Positions 30,829 to 42,154 of a stretch of 64,000 nucleotides of DNA are shown one piece after another (the stretch's first letter is position 1; every line of letters begins with the position of its first letter). The position numbers and the translations under genes are program-made. The stretch comes from Nemophila menziesii (Eukaryota; Streptophyta; Magnoliopsida; Boraginales; Hydrophyllaceae), in NCBI GenBank assembly GCA_029959085.1, contig JARWIR010000003.1, positions 30,519,505 through 30,583,504 on the forward strand, given 5' to 3'. The notes beneath the pieces were generated by a model that was not told the origin of the DNA, ran no database searches, and was given only the letters and a program-made list of their open reading frames with translations.

Positions 30829-31460
30829 GCAACTTCGGAAGATCATAACTTGATGCTCGGGGGTCGGAATTAACTTTTTCTTGAGCCTAAACCGCATAAC
30901 TTTTCGAGCTCTATCCAATGGTGAAGTCGAAAAGTTCAGATAAGTAGCTAAAAGTTTCTGACCACTGCGTCAGCGACGACGCAGCACGACTGCGTCTTCA
31001 TTCAGCAACTTCGGAAGATCATAACTTGATGCTCGGAGGTCGGAATTAACTTTTTCTTGAGCCTAAACCGCATAACTTTTCGAGCTCTATCCAATGGTGA
31101 AGTCGAAAAAGTTCAGATAAACAGCTAAAAGTTTCTGACCACTGCGTCACAGCATGACTGCGTCTTCATTCGCGCCAGCGACGTGCCGCCGGCATACCGG
31201 TCAGATGACCGGCTAGCCGGCCGATGACGATGATGTTTCTGGTTACTGCGTCAGCAACGACGCAAGAGGCTTGCGTCAGAGGTAAAAAAATAAAAAAGAA
31301 TTAAAAAAAACAGTCAGAGAAAAGTTCGGCAAGCGATATCTTTGCGCTCGGGTGTCCGAATCAGGTGATCTTTGAGCCTAAACTGCATAACTTTTCGAGA
31401 CCTAGCTGTTGGGGCGGTCGTCATTCGCGACCGGCATGCCGGTCGTGGTCTCGGCGAAAA
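30829..31460. repeat. 176-bp tandem repeat and GC-rich palindromes in E2
   Basis: Units begin gcaacttcggaagatcataa at 30,829 and 31,005, with a diverged third copy from about 31,320 (gttcggcaagcgatatcttt). The segment carries ctgcgtc/gacgcag inverted motifs and ccggcataccgg, gaccggctagccggcc and ccggcatgccgg palindromes. E1 has a different GC-rich tandem repeat in the matching place. Confidence 0.8.
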
Positions 31461-33757
31461 CAGACCTAAAGCTTAAAAAACCTTATTTTTCCCTCTCCTT
31501 TGGCCTCCAACACATGAAAAACCATTGATGACGAACCAAAGCTCCAAAAACATTTAAATTCCACCATCAAAACACCAATATATCACCAATCCTTACCTCT
31601 AAACATCATCCCAACACATTAACAATCACAAATCTTTCCAAAAACACCAAGAAATTCAAGTTTTAACCCAAAAATTTCTTCACCAAAGCTTAAATTATAT
31701 CCTTTAAACCTCTCCAACACCATAGATATTAAATACCCATCTCAAATAAATCACCAATCCCACTACTGTGCCACTTTCAACAATATTAAGAGACAAAAAT
31801 TTCATCAATAGCTTTGGTACTTTGAAGGTTGGAGATTGCAAGTGCAAGGTATCAAATCATCATAAATTCCATGGCCAATCCGGTAAAATAGCTAGAACTC
31901 TACTTTTCTTTCTATTACCAGTTGGGAATTAAGATTTATTTTCGTTATTTATCGGAGGAATTGTGAATTGTTTGAGCCTATTAATATTATATATTTTGCA
32001 AGTAATCTTTAAGTAGGTGAAAAATTGAGTTTGGGGTCATCAAAGATGACCATGAAGGTTGGAAAAGGTACGAAGAACATGATGAAGATAGAAAGTTGGA
32101 TGTTGAGGAAAGATTTTCGTAGAAGAGATGATGATTTAGAGGGTTAGGAAATGATGAAGACTTGGAAAATATGACAAAAGAGTTCGAGGTAATGAAGAAC
32201 ACTTTAATCAAGATGAACGCAACAAATACATGATCTTTTAAGCTTGATAAAGAAGTATTCAAAATTTCAACATGAGACTACACGTAATCGGCCTAGTGCC
32301 GATCCAGATATGTTTTCCAATCCTTTTCTCATTTAGTGTAGATTATTTTATTGCTTTGAGTCTTTTCGAGTCGTGGGGACACGACTCATTTTTGAGTTTA
32401 GGGTGGGGTGCGTTGCCTCATCCCAGTTTTTATGTGTTTATTTGTTTTTAATTGCTTTCAATAAATTAATTAGGAGTTGCGTTTGACTGTAGAAGATTTT
32501 AAATGTCCCTTTTAAACATACTTTTGATGAATCTATGATAGTAGATAGTGGACTTTAGGAAATAACATAAAACGCATTTACAATTGCATGCGAACATAGA
32601 TAATGAATAGGAAAAATTAATGAACAATGCAAAAGAAGTAAGCTTGTACTTAAAGAAAATGTTTGGTTTGTAGAACGTGAGATCTAAATTAGTAGAGAAC
32701 CCACTTAGATATGAACTAGAGACGAACCATGTAACTAGGAAAATGATAGGGGAAGTTCTTTGTTATCCATTTGAAGCCTTTTAGCCTGCTATCCCTTATA
32801 TTAATTTTATCCGTCTTAGCCCAATTTTGAGCCTTAAGCCTTTCTTTTGTAGCCACGATATAAGACCATTATCCCTTAGATTATTAGGCATGACCAAATG
32901 ACCCGCACTTGAATCACATTCCTGAGACCTGTCTCGAGCTTGAGTTTGGGGTGGAGGGTCCACATTTGGGAAATTTCATTGGGTGGGATTTATGTGTTTA
33001 TATTAAGACACAAAAATAAAAGATGATATTATTATTTGTAACCCTTTGCCGGGATTTGAAAAAGAAAAAAAAAAGAGAAAAGAGAAAAAATTTATATGAG
33101 ACATGACCTTTCACATCAAAATGATGGTCATGGGTATCTTGTACAAAAAAGAAGAAAATAAATGAAAAAAAAATGAAAAAAAAAAAAAAAAGAAAGAATA
33201 AAATAAACCGGCAAAGTGGAATATTTTTGGAAATCATCTTAAAATAATTGGGTTGACATTGGGGACGCAACATTAGCGCGTCAAATGGGTTGAGTGAGAA
33301 CATTATATGAGTGTAAACTCAAGCTCGTGGACAGTTGTTGATGGTAAGTGAGGAGAGAGCCAAAAGCTCACTTCAAATTTACCAAATATACATACCACAC
33401 CGTCCCTAAGCCTACGCTAAAACCGTAAAGTCCTCGTGATTCCTAGGTGCATGGTAAGTTAATAGGTTGTATACTAAGTGGAGCGTTCAAAGCGAGTAAG
33501 GATCGAGGAACAAACTATAGCCATCATAATGAGATAAGTACAAGTGTAACCTTCTAGCATTGCAAAGTTAATTTTATGATTGAAGTTATTTATGTTTGAT
33601 GTTGCATGATTAGTGTATGTGTATGTTAGTTCTTAATGTTTGCTATATGAGATTTATCTTTAGAATTGCTTTTGGGTTTATTTGCTAGCTTCTATTTTCT
33701 CTTGCATCTACTTCATTCCCCTTGTTTTTAGTTTTGCTTTGTCGGGACGACAAAGGT
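31461..33757 (+). other. E2 long 3' non-coding region
   Basis: No intact ORF. Around 32,040-32,290 broken frames give acidic coiled-coil-like peptide (NDEDLENMTKEFEVMKN), possibly the C-terminal remnant of the env-position ORF that is intact in E1. Islands shared with the E1 3' region follow, including the stem-loop at 32,368 and ccggcaaagtggaatatttt near 33,208. A-rich runs lie at 33,060-33,200. Confidence 0.55.
32368..32387 (+). other. Conserved stem-loop (E2)
   Basis: gagtcgtggggacacgactc: a perfect 8-bp stem with a GGGA loop. E1 carries the same hairpin with one change that keeps pairing (G-U). Confidence 0.65.
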
Positions 33758-33772
33758 TTGAGTTGGGGGTCT
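33758..33772 (+). other. E2 polypurine tract
   Basis: ttgagttgggggtct immediately before the TGATGTCTCC of the 3' LTR, identical to the tract of E1. Confidence 0.88.
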
Positions 33773-35340
33773 TGATGTCTCCCTAAATGTTCTAATTTTA
33801 TACCTTTGAGAGACATCATTTTTTGTGTTTATTTGATTAATTTAATAGACTTTTGGGCTAAATATGCAATAATCCGAATTTCCTCTTTTATTTCTAGTAT
33901 TTTTTATTTATTAAACTTTTGCGCGTAATATTGCTTGTTTTAGTGAAAAGTTTGTAGGTTTTGAATATTAGCAAGGAGAGGAATCCAAGAATAAAGTCAA
34001 AGATCGTGTAATGAAGTCAAAGCTTGAAGATAAATCCCGAAAAGAATTATATTTTGAAGCTGCAAATCTGGAAAACAGGCCAAAGATTGCTGATTTCGAG
34101 GCACTTACCAGTTGATTTAGCCGCTGACCTTTGAAGAGATTATGTTCCTTATCGAGTTACGGAAATTTAGCAAGTGATTTGAGGTCAATCGGAGTTATAA
34201 CGAATCGGCTAGAGCTATTTTAGTGGAGGTGGTGCAGCAGTTACGGGATTTTGGGCTTAATTATGGACTTGGGCTTTTCTAAAATGGCTTTTTATTTAAA
34301 ATAAAACCCTATTCCGAATTTACAAGTATAAATAGGCCTTTCGACCTTATTATTTCTAACCTTTCATTATATTTTTCAAATTAAAACATCATTAGAAGAG
34401 AGCGTCAAGACGAAAAGAAGTTTGGAGCTGGAGACTGTCTATATCTCCACGTTGCAGCCAATTCATCTTCCTAATTAGGTTTCTATTTTCCTTTCTGTAA
34501 AACAATTATGAATTCCTTTTTATTTATTTTCTTAGTTTTTCCAATTATGAGCTAATTTTAATTAGTGCTTGAGATCGCATTATGGATTGATTTTGATTCT
34601 ATTTTATTCTATGCTTTTGTATTTGGGATTTTTACAATTGAAACCAAATTGGGTATTAGGTATTTTTCATTAATTTGTTCTTAATAACTATAATTGACGT
34701 AATTAACCAATCATAGGTCTTAGTATCTAGGCTATTCCAATTAGTGGCGATTGGATCACCTTGACGGGGGGTTTAGGTACAGAAATAATTAATGAATGTA
34801 GGATAGAAATTATTTGACTCTGACGAGCGTAATTAATCCTATGGCCAATTGGGTAAAATAAACTTAATCACTTAAGAATGGACTATAATCACCCTGACGG
34901 GGTTTGTAGCATTTAAGAGTAGCTCCTTAGTCCACCCTGACGGGGGTAAGGATGACCTTAGAATCCCGACCATTACTTTTTACCAATTTGTCCCTTAAAC
35001 GAAACATGGAATAAATAAGAGTTAGATGAAATCCTTGCGTATCTCAAGTGCTACTTTCTCATACTTGCGTTTTACTTTTATTTACTTGCGTCTTAGTTAA
35101 TTATTTGCATTTTCCATTTAGTCTTTCATTACTTAGAATAATAAAAACAAACAAACAATCATTATATCTTTTACTTGCTTTCATAAGTGCAACCAATCAT
35201 TACTTGATAAGCATTGTAGTCAACCATCCCGTCCTTGGAACGAATTTGTTTTATCAACTATATTACTTGGGACAACCGTACACTTGCGGTTGTGGTTTGA
35301 TTATTTATTGTATTTATTTAGAACACACAAAGGACCACCA
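33773..35340 (+). repeat. E2 3' LTR (1,568 bp)
   Basis: Same termini as the 5' LTR (TGATGTCTCC...ACCACCA) and followed by the TSD ctagg. The U3-end inverted repeat at 33,773-33,818 has one mismatch (GAGAGACATCA). Confidence 0.95.
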
Positions 35341-35424
35341 CTAGGATTATATATGCATGCGTATATGGTATTTAGCACAATCCTACGTCTCTGTGATTAT
35401 TGGTTTTGTTTTAAGCACCCCTTA

Positions 35425-35856
35425 GGGTGTGTTTGTATACAGAAGGGGAAAAAATAATAAAAGAAAAGAAGAGAAAAACTATAAAAGAAAAGAAAAAGAG
35501 CGAAAAATGTTGTTTGGATTTGATAATTTTAACAAATAAAAATTCATAAAAAAATTTGAGTATTTTTTTTGTTTGGATTAGAAAAAAATTAGGAAATAAT
35601 TTTTTTATTAACATATTTCCCATTGTTTGTAAGGTGTCAATGTTTTTTATTTTACTCTTGCTTATTTAATGAAATTCTTTCCTTCCATTTGACCCCAATT
35701 TGGAGTGATTATATATAGGGGTTTATAGGTGATTTTAATAATCACCCAAATTACTTTCCTTCAAAAATATTCTAATTCAAACGATTAAATATATCAGAAA
35801 TCATTTCCTTTCCTTTCCTTTCTTTTCTTCTCAATACCTTCAATCCAAACATACCC
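35425..35856. mobile_element. PIF/Harbinger (Tourist-like) MITE, 432 bp
   Basis: Termini GGGTGTGTTTG and CAAACATACCC with TTA on both sides (35,422-35,424 and 35,857-35,859). A 3-bp TWA duplication and this TIR are typical of PIF/Harbinger. Subterminal purine-rich and pyrimidine-rich arms are also complementary. Confidence 0.82.
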
Positions 35857-35859
35857 TTA

Positions 35860-37249
35860 ATATTATTGGCATACACTTAACCTTCATAAATTTGTCTTCT
35901 ATATTGTTATATGATTACACGTTTAGTAACACATCACATGATTAGAGTACAAGTATCCTAAGAATCATCCTATATGTTGCATGGACTCTCATAACATTTC
36001 ACATGTAAATTTTTTAAATACATACTTGATTAGATTTTTATTTAGAATATTTTTTATGTTAGGAGTTAAAGTATCTAAACATCACCTTTATGGCTAAAAT
36101 ATGCATTTACATCTTATCTATCTTTAACATGTTTTAGGTTTTGTGTGCATTTGCTTGAGTTAAACATTTTTAGAACATAACTTTTGATGTGTATTGAATT
36201 TTCTAAAATGCTAAACTACAAACTCGTTAAGATGCACTATTAGAACATTTCACATGTTAAGTTAAAAGCATCCAATCATCTTTTTTGCCATAACTAATTA
36301 TGTGTTGTACATTGGCTCTCAAGTTGCACTACATAATTTCTTAAAATATCATTTCTAACAACTTGATGAAGAAACATTTTTACCATATCATAAAATCCAT
36401 CTCAAAAGGAATAAGCCAAAACAGGACCCCGTTTTGTAAGAAACGTCATCCCACTTCAAGAGTGGGAACCCGTTTTGTAAGCAGCGTCATCTCGCTTCAA
36501 AAATGGGAACCCGTTTTGTAAGAAATTTCATCTCGGTTTAAAAAGAATTCCTTAAATTAATAATAAACCAACATCTAACTTTCATAATTTAGTATGGTTT
36601 CAATACGTTGGAGCTCAATGGGAAGAAATTACACTTTTCTAAAATGGGTACTAGTTTGTTGAAATTAGGGATCTCGTTTCAGTCATGACAACTTCAACCA
36701 GATTCATGCCCACATGGTAAATTTGAATATAAGATATATTATACTCTGAAAATTTTGTAAAGGATTTTGTGCGCGTCTTATGGTAAATAAATTTACCAAT
36801 ATGTATCGTTGATACAAACTTTTATATGGAAGACCTTAAAGAAATAAAAGCGCTTATATATAAATCTTGAGATATATTATATAATTTTGCATAAATTAGA
36901 GTGTTGGTGTCTGTCGTTTATTGTCTTACAGGTTTTCATGTAACATGTCTTATATATTTGTGCGATATTTCATAATTGAAATATGTGTTTATATATATTT
37001 GATAATATTAATTGCATGTAATTGTTACTAAAGATTTATATGCATAAATTTATACTTTGGGTATATTTTCAATGATACGAGACAATATGTAATGCTTCAT
37101 TTAAATTATGGTTACATATATGATAATATTTGAAATCCTGAAGATCAAGATCAAATTCCAAACGAAGATCATTATTGATATATTTACATGAAGGAAGAGA
37201 GAAATGCGCGTCGTAATCTCTTTTTCTTATCAGCATACGCGTTGTAATC
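35860..37249. other. No gene recognised; tandem-repeat remnants
   Basis: Contains two of the roughly 190-bp repeat remnants (about 36,040 and 36,238) and the 41-bp minisatellite at 36,428. The rest is AT-rich without ORFs. Confidence 0.35.
36428..36548. repeat. 41-bp minisatellite, about 3 units
   Basis: The core gttttgtaag recurs at 36,431, 36,472 and 36,513. Each unit continues ..gtcat-c-c-cttcaa.atgggaaccc. Isolated, in non-coding sequence. Confidence 0.85.
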
Positions 37250-37636
37250 TTTTTTCCTTCATTAAAATTTTGTCCCACAAGATTTTTTTAGAAGTTTTAT
37301 AACGAGGTACGTTTAAAGCGTGTAAGGATTGTACTCTATTTTCCTTCACTTGATTTTTGTCTTAAAGGATTTTTCCAAAAGAATTTTAACGAACCATATT
37401 CTTAAGAATTGAATATTTAGGAGGGGGTGTTATGAAACATTATTATGAATATTCATTCCAGACCATAGATATGCCATCCAAATTACAAGCCCAAGAAGAC
37501 TAAATTTTGAGGTTTACTTACTTTTTATGAGTATGACATGTTTACTTTGTAATTCACACTCTACCCATATCAATTAAATTATTCGTCTTCCCTCTCATTC
37601 TATCTCTGATTATATAATATTTATTTTCACAAACAA
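37250..37636 (+). mobile_element. Copia 3' end: degraded UTR, polypurine tract and LTR
   Basis: 37,250-37,418 has the ttttgtcccacaagattttt...ttaacga pattern found in the 3' region of many plant copia elements. A polypurine tract ttaggaggggg ends at 37,427. An LTR starting TGTTATGAAAC follows to about 37,636 and matches the LTR relic at 17,927. No coding sequence of the element was recognised upstream. Confidence 0.6.
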
Positions 37637-38082
37637 AACAAATTTTTAAACTAATGTGTTTATAATATGTTTATAAGAATAAAAGTTAACATTATGCTAT
37701 GCAGTTATACCTTAGTGTATTAGTGGGACAAACAACATAATGGCATACTAACGTGATTAGTTAATACTTGTTAGAATGTTTATGAAAAAATTACTATCCA
37801 TTGCTTGAAAGGATGTTCCATATCCCCGTCGAACTATATAACTATTTATTAATAACAATTCTCTTATTTTAAAGGACTTTATTTTAAAACGGGAACTAAT
37901 ACATCGTTTGGATTCATATTAGTAAAGTTAAAGATATAGAATTAAAAAAATAGTAAATGCACATATTTAACATGAATACAACTATAAAAGTACAACACAT
38001 GATGCAACAAAGGAGGATCATTAATGAATTACACTTACAAACCTGGAGCAATTCAACCTAGAAAAGTATAGTAGTAAATAGT
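37637..38082. other. No gene recognised
   Basis: AT-rich spacer without ORFs or a recognised repeat. Confidence 0.4.
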
Positions 38083-39589
38083 TGATGTCTCCATAATTGT
38101 GATATATTAATCTATACTTGAAACATCATTGTAAGGGTATATAGTAATTAATTTTGTAATTTTTCCTCATTTATTCAGACTTTACACTTTCTTGTCTAGT
38201 TTTAGGTGTTTTGCTATTTTGTGAGCTTTTGCGCGTAATTTGTGTGTTATTTGTGTAGTAATTAGGTATATGGGAGGTATGACACCTATGGAAACTGATT
38301 TGAAGTGTAAAGTAAAGTAAATTCCTTATTCAGATTCAAAAAGGAGAAGTTTGGATATATTTGGGAAGTGGAGAAGCTGCCAAAACTGAAGATACATCCA
38401 CTAATTAAATTGTTGCAGAAATTCGGTCAGGAATTAGAAGGATCCTTTTGTATGAGCAAATAGATCTATTAATTTTCGGTTGTTTCCATATAAATAACAT
38501 TAAATTCCGATAATGAAGGAGATATGACCAAATCAAATTCTGCAAAGGTTTATCATGTCCTACTATTTAAGGATACGAATTTCGGTAAGATTAGGACTCC
38601 TTAACTTGGGGACTACTCCATATTTCGACCAAAGGCCTATATATATCCATTCCTACCTTAGAGAATTCATCCTTGCTCAGACCTTAATCAATATTACACC
38701 AAGAAATCATTAGGAGCAGGAAGACAAGAAGGAGTTGGAAGCTATTCATGTCATTCCAACCGTTCACTTTTGTAATTTATTTTCTTTCTTTCTCTAGCAT
38801 GAACTAATTCTATTTAGATTGAAATTAGCATAAAGGTATGAACCCTAGACTTGTTTTATATATATTTAAATTTGGGATGTCTTTTTACATATAATTGAAA
38901 TTAGTAGTGTTATCTCAATTTATGTGCTTTGATAAATTGTCTGTAGTCCTTGCAGTTGAAAACGTATGGGATTACCATAGTAGTTAGATGGTCACCGAGA
39001 AGGGGTGTCTAATTATTGAAACACCACATAAACGTCTAGTGTGCGGTAGTGATCCTGACGGGCTTGCCTAACTAGATAGTCACTAGGGTTTGAGATCAAC
39101 CACCGATCATTGCAAAGGGTCCCCTTACCCATGTCCCATGATAACTGTTAGGTCGCCACCTAAGTCCACCTGGAAGGGGGTTAGGAGGAATATAGAATCC
39201 TGGTAATCGCATATCACACGATTCTCCCTTACAAAAATAGGTCATAGAACAAGGCTAGTGGGGATTACTTATTATATCTCGAGCTAAACTCTTATACTAC
39301 TTCTTCCTTTCTATTTATTTTCCTGTCTTTATTTAATTTAGTCAATCGTTGTAGTCTTAAAAACCAAAAAAAAAATTCAGTCTTTTCGCATATTAACCTT
39401 CTAAATTATTTTATTTGCACACTATATTTGCATTAGTCCTAGCTAACTTTCGTAGTCCCTTCGAACGAATTCTACTTATCAATTAAATTTGCATACGATC
39501 TGTGATACTTGCAGCGAGTAACGTGATTGGTCAGGGTGATAGTTCTTATCTTTTATTATAATTATTTTATCACACCTTACCAACCACCA
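38083..39589 (+). mobile_element. Solo LTR, gypsy type
   Basis: Starts TGATGTCTCC and ends ...caaccACCA, 1,507 bp, with the 46-bp U3-end inverted repeat (38,083-38,128) and LTR boxes such as cctgacgggc. No primer site or internal region adjoins. Flanks atagt and gtagc are only partly alike, so the TSD is decayed. Confidence 0.82.
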
Positions 39590-39794
39590 GTAGCTATATG
39601 TAATCTTGTTCTATATTTTTCCCTTTATATATAAAGTGAATCATTGAAAAAAAACGTATTATGCACATTATCTATTACACAAGATAAACTTTCTTTTTAA
39701 TAGTATCATTAATTATGTTCTCCGATATTAAATATCATTATGTTGTAGTTTTTTTTTTTTTAAATGGAATTGTGGTGTAGTTTACTAGTGTATA

Positions 39795-40132
39795 CAGGGC
39801 CGGTCCTGACATTTTGGGGGCACAAGACAAACTTTAAAAAATGGGTCCCTCCAAAAATCTTATGTAGTATTATATAGGATAATTTTTTTTTTACTCAAAA
39901 AAGACAAACTAGAATTTTTGTTTTAAGTTGGGTCAAAATTGGGCCTTTTTTAAGTAAAAAAAAACTATATTATGCATGAATTTTTGTTTTAAATTGGGCC
40001 AAAACTGGATCTCTTTTAAATAGAAAAAACTATATTATGTATGAAAAAAAATTAAGGGGCCCTAAAAATTGTAAGAATTTGAGGGGGGCCCAAGGCCATG
40101 GCCTCCTTGGCCTCCCCTCAGGACCGGCCCTG
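39795..40132. mobile_element. hAT MITE, 338 bp, perfect 8-bp TSD
   Basis: Perfect 15-bp TIRs cagggccggtcctga / tcaggaccggccctg. The 8-mer agtgtata stands on both sides (39,787-39,794 and 40,133-40,140), the length expected of hAT transposition. Non-coding. Confidence 0.92.
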
Positions 40133-40245
40133 AGTGTATATGTGCATGGGTTTCAACTAACCTCTAGATGGATATTTCAAGCTTCTTCATAATTTATTTA
40201 TTTTCTATCCGTATAAGTATCCACAAAATAACCAATATGTGCATA

Positions 40246-40581
40246 CAGGGCCGGTCCTGATATTTTGGGGGCACAAGACAAACTTTAAAAAATGGGCCCC
40301 TCCAAAAATCTTATGTAGTATTATATAGGATAATTTTTTTTTTACTCAAAAAAGACAAACTAGAATTTTTGTTTTAAGTTGGGTCAAAATTGGGCCTTTT
40401 TTAAGTAAAAAAAACTATATTATGCATGAATTTTTGTTTTAAATTGGGCCAAAACTGGATCTCTTTTAAATAGAAAAAACTATATTATGTATGAAAAAAA
40501 ATTAAGGGGCCCTAAAAATTGTAAGAATTTGGGGGGGCCCAAGGCCATGGCCTCCTTGGCCTCCCCTCAGGACCGGCCCTA
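40246..40581. mobile_element. Second copy of the hAT MITE, made by tandem duplication
   Basis: Nearly identical to 39,795-40,132; the last TIR base has changed (ggccctA). Its left flank is gtgcata, not agtgtata, so it did not arrive by transposition. The copy carries along the 113-bp right flank of the first (40,582-40,694). Confidence 0.9.
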
Positions 40582-40954
40582 AGTGTATATGTGCATGGGT
40601 TTCAACTAACCTCTAGATGGATATTTCAAGCTTCTTCATAATTTATTTATTTTCTATCCGTATAAGTATCCACAAAATAACCAATATGTGCATAATAATA
40701 ACTCGTCCCCTTTCCATAAATCTCAATCATCTAACTTTATAAACCAAGAAATTCAGTCTCTACCCTAGTGCAACTTCCAATAAACAAAATATGAAATGAT
40801 CATTGGCTAGAGGCTTTGTTAGAGTACTAGAAAATTATAGTTCGATAAGATAATGAGCTACTCTGAGTGAGCTCGACAATGATTTTTTGGAAAAAATGAT
40901 ACTCAAATCTAATGTGCTTCATTTTAGAGTGTAACACAAATAGGCACATCAACA

Positions 40955-41017
40955 GGTGGTGGCGCAGTTGGCTAGCGCGTGGGTTTCATTCCTTCCGAGT
41001 AATCCTGAGATCGACAA
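40955..41017 (+). pseudogene. tRNA-Met pseudogene, 3' truncated
   Basis: ggtggtggcgcagttggcta and gtaatcctgagatcg match the intact copy at 41,234, including the intron region. The T arm and acceptor 3' strand are absent. Confidence 0.75.
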
Positions 41018-41095
41018 TGTGTGCTTAGACAAAATGATACTCCAATGTAATGAGCTGCATTTTAGAGTGAAACACGACTAGGCACAATAATAATA

Positions 41096-41158
41096 GGGTG
41101 GTGGAGTAGTTGTCTAGCGCGTAGGTATCATAGCTTCTGGGTAATCTTGAGCTCAATA
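41096..41158 (+). pseudogene. tRNA-Met pseudogene, 3' truncated
   Basis: gggtggtggagtagttgtct...taggtatcatagcttctggg: D arm damaged, anticodon CAT region retained, T arm missing. Confidence 0.7.
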
Positions 41159-41233
41159 ATGTTTGCTTGGACAAAATGATACTACAATGTAATATGATTT
41201 ATTTTTGAGTGAAATGAAAATATGCACATCAAT

Positions 41234-41318
41234 GGGGTGGTGGCGCAGTTGGCTAGCGCGTAGGTCTCATAGCTTCTGAGTAATCCTGAGGTCGAGAGTT
41301 CGAGCCTCTCTCACCCCA
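41234..41318 (+). tRNA. Elongator tRNA-Met (CAT), with an 11-bp intron
   Basis: The 85-bp gene starts GGGGTGGTGGCGCAGTTGGC and ends ..CTCTCACCCC plus discriminator A. The acceptor pairs GGGGTGG with TCACCCC, the D stem is GCGC/GCGC, and the B box GGTCGAGAGTTCGAGCC is intact. The anticodon CAT lies in gtctcatagcttctgag. Removing an 11-base intron after CATA leaves the 74-nt form known for plant elongator tRNA-Met, a tRNA whose plant nuclear genes carry introns. A CAA motif lies 2 bases upstream and a T5 run (41,325-41,329) can stop Pol III. It should be functional, serving internal AUG codons in cytosolic translation. Neighbouring copies in the array are decayed. Confidence 0.88.
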
Positions 41319-41363
41319 TATTTATTTTTATCCGTTAAACCTGTATTAACAAATCCCCAGGCA

Positions 41364-41436
41364 ATCAGGCATGTATACCTCCGTGGGATTAGTCGGGTGC
41401 GCGCAAGCTAGCTCGGAACCCATGTAACCAAAAAAA
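41364..41436 (+). repeat. SINE 3' fragment
   Basis: gtgggattagtcgggtgcgc and gcaagctagctcggaaccca followed by an A-run. This matches the conserved 3' domain of Au/TS-like plant SINEs (gtgcgcgcaagctggcccgg...). No A or B box. Confidence 0.7.
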
Positions 41437-41548
41437 AATATATATATATATACATTAGGCAATCAAATATTGTTCATTGAGAACATGTGTTATTTTATCC
41501 GTTAAACCTGTATTAACAAATCCCCATTTACATATAAATATACATTAG

Positions 41549-41662
41549 GCTTATGGGTAATCGAGTTCTGATTTACCTTGAGAATATATATGGGGAGGCA
41601 TGTATACCTCCGTGGGATTAGTCGGGTGCGCGCAAGCTAGCTCGGAACCCATGTAACCAAAA

Positions 41663-41670
<8 letters not shown>
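41549..41670 (+). repeat. SINE 3' fragment, second copy
   Basis: Same 3' domain and A-tail as 41,364-41,436 and somewhat longer at its 5' end. The preceding ttttatccgttaaacctgta occurs twice (41,327 and 41,492), so a local duplication of about 165 bp probably produced the pair. Confidence 0.7.

Positions 41671-41711
<41 letters not shown>
41671..41711. repeat. (AT)n microsatellite
   Basis: About 20 AT units directly after the SINE A-tail. Confidence 0.95.
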
Positions 41712-41717
<6 letters not shown>

Positions 41718-42154
41718 CATTAGGCTTTGCTGGAACGCCATCAAATATTGTTCATTGAGAACATGTGTTATTTGAAATAAGTCTGGCATAATATATTATC
41801 TGATAAAATGATACTCCAGTGTAATGTGCTTCATTCTATATTGATCACCACGTATTTATTTTTATTCCTAATCGACATGTATAAGGGTTTATATAATAAC
41901 TCGCTCCTATATGCATAAATATACATTATCAACCTCCATCAACCTTAAAGAACTCACACTATGTCTCCTTTAACCTCTAACACGTTAAAGATGAATCAAT
42001 CTTTGGCCAAAGACTTTTTAGGAATGCCAACAAATATTTTTCATTGAGAACATAAGTTATTTAAAACGTGACCAACGCAATTTTCGCTCTGACAAAATGA
42101 TACTCCAAGATAATGTGCTTATCTCTAGATTGGAAACCCGAATCGACGCATGAA

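Larger units (their letters stand above)
27704..35340 (+). mobile_element. E2: non-autonomous gypsy-type element, 7.6 kb, perfect TSD
   Basis: LTRs at 27,704-29,269 and 33,773-35,340 are flanked by ctagg on both sides (27,699-27,703 and 35,341-35,345). A tRNA-Asp-type primer site follows the 5' LTR and ttgagttgggggtct precedes the 3' LTR. The 4.5-kb interior has only one coding frame and no protease, RT, RNase H or integrase. By eye the LTRs differ at about 23 sites and one 2-bp indel (near 1.5%), so the insertion is fairly recent. The 3' half is shared with E1, which makes E2 a relative dependent on enzymes in trans. Confidence 0.92.

Noticed and set aside
32998..33303. Phe-rich minus-strand frame
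   Set aside because: Antisense of A-rich runs in the E2 non-coding region.
28979..35344. Repeated frame MLLSHTCVLLLFTCVLVNYL at 28,979 and 35,048
   Set aside because: It lies in both LTRs of E2, upstream of the primer site. The duplication is that of the LTR and the hydrophobic look comes from T-rich codons.
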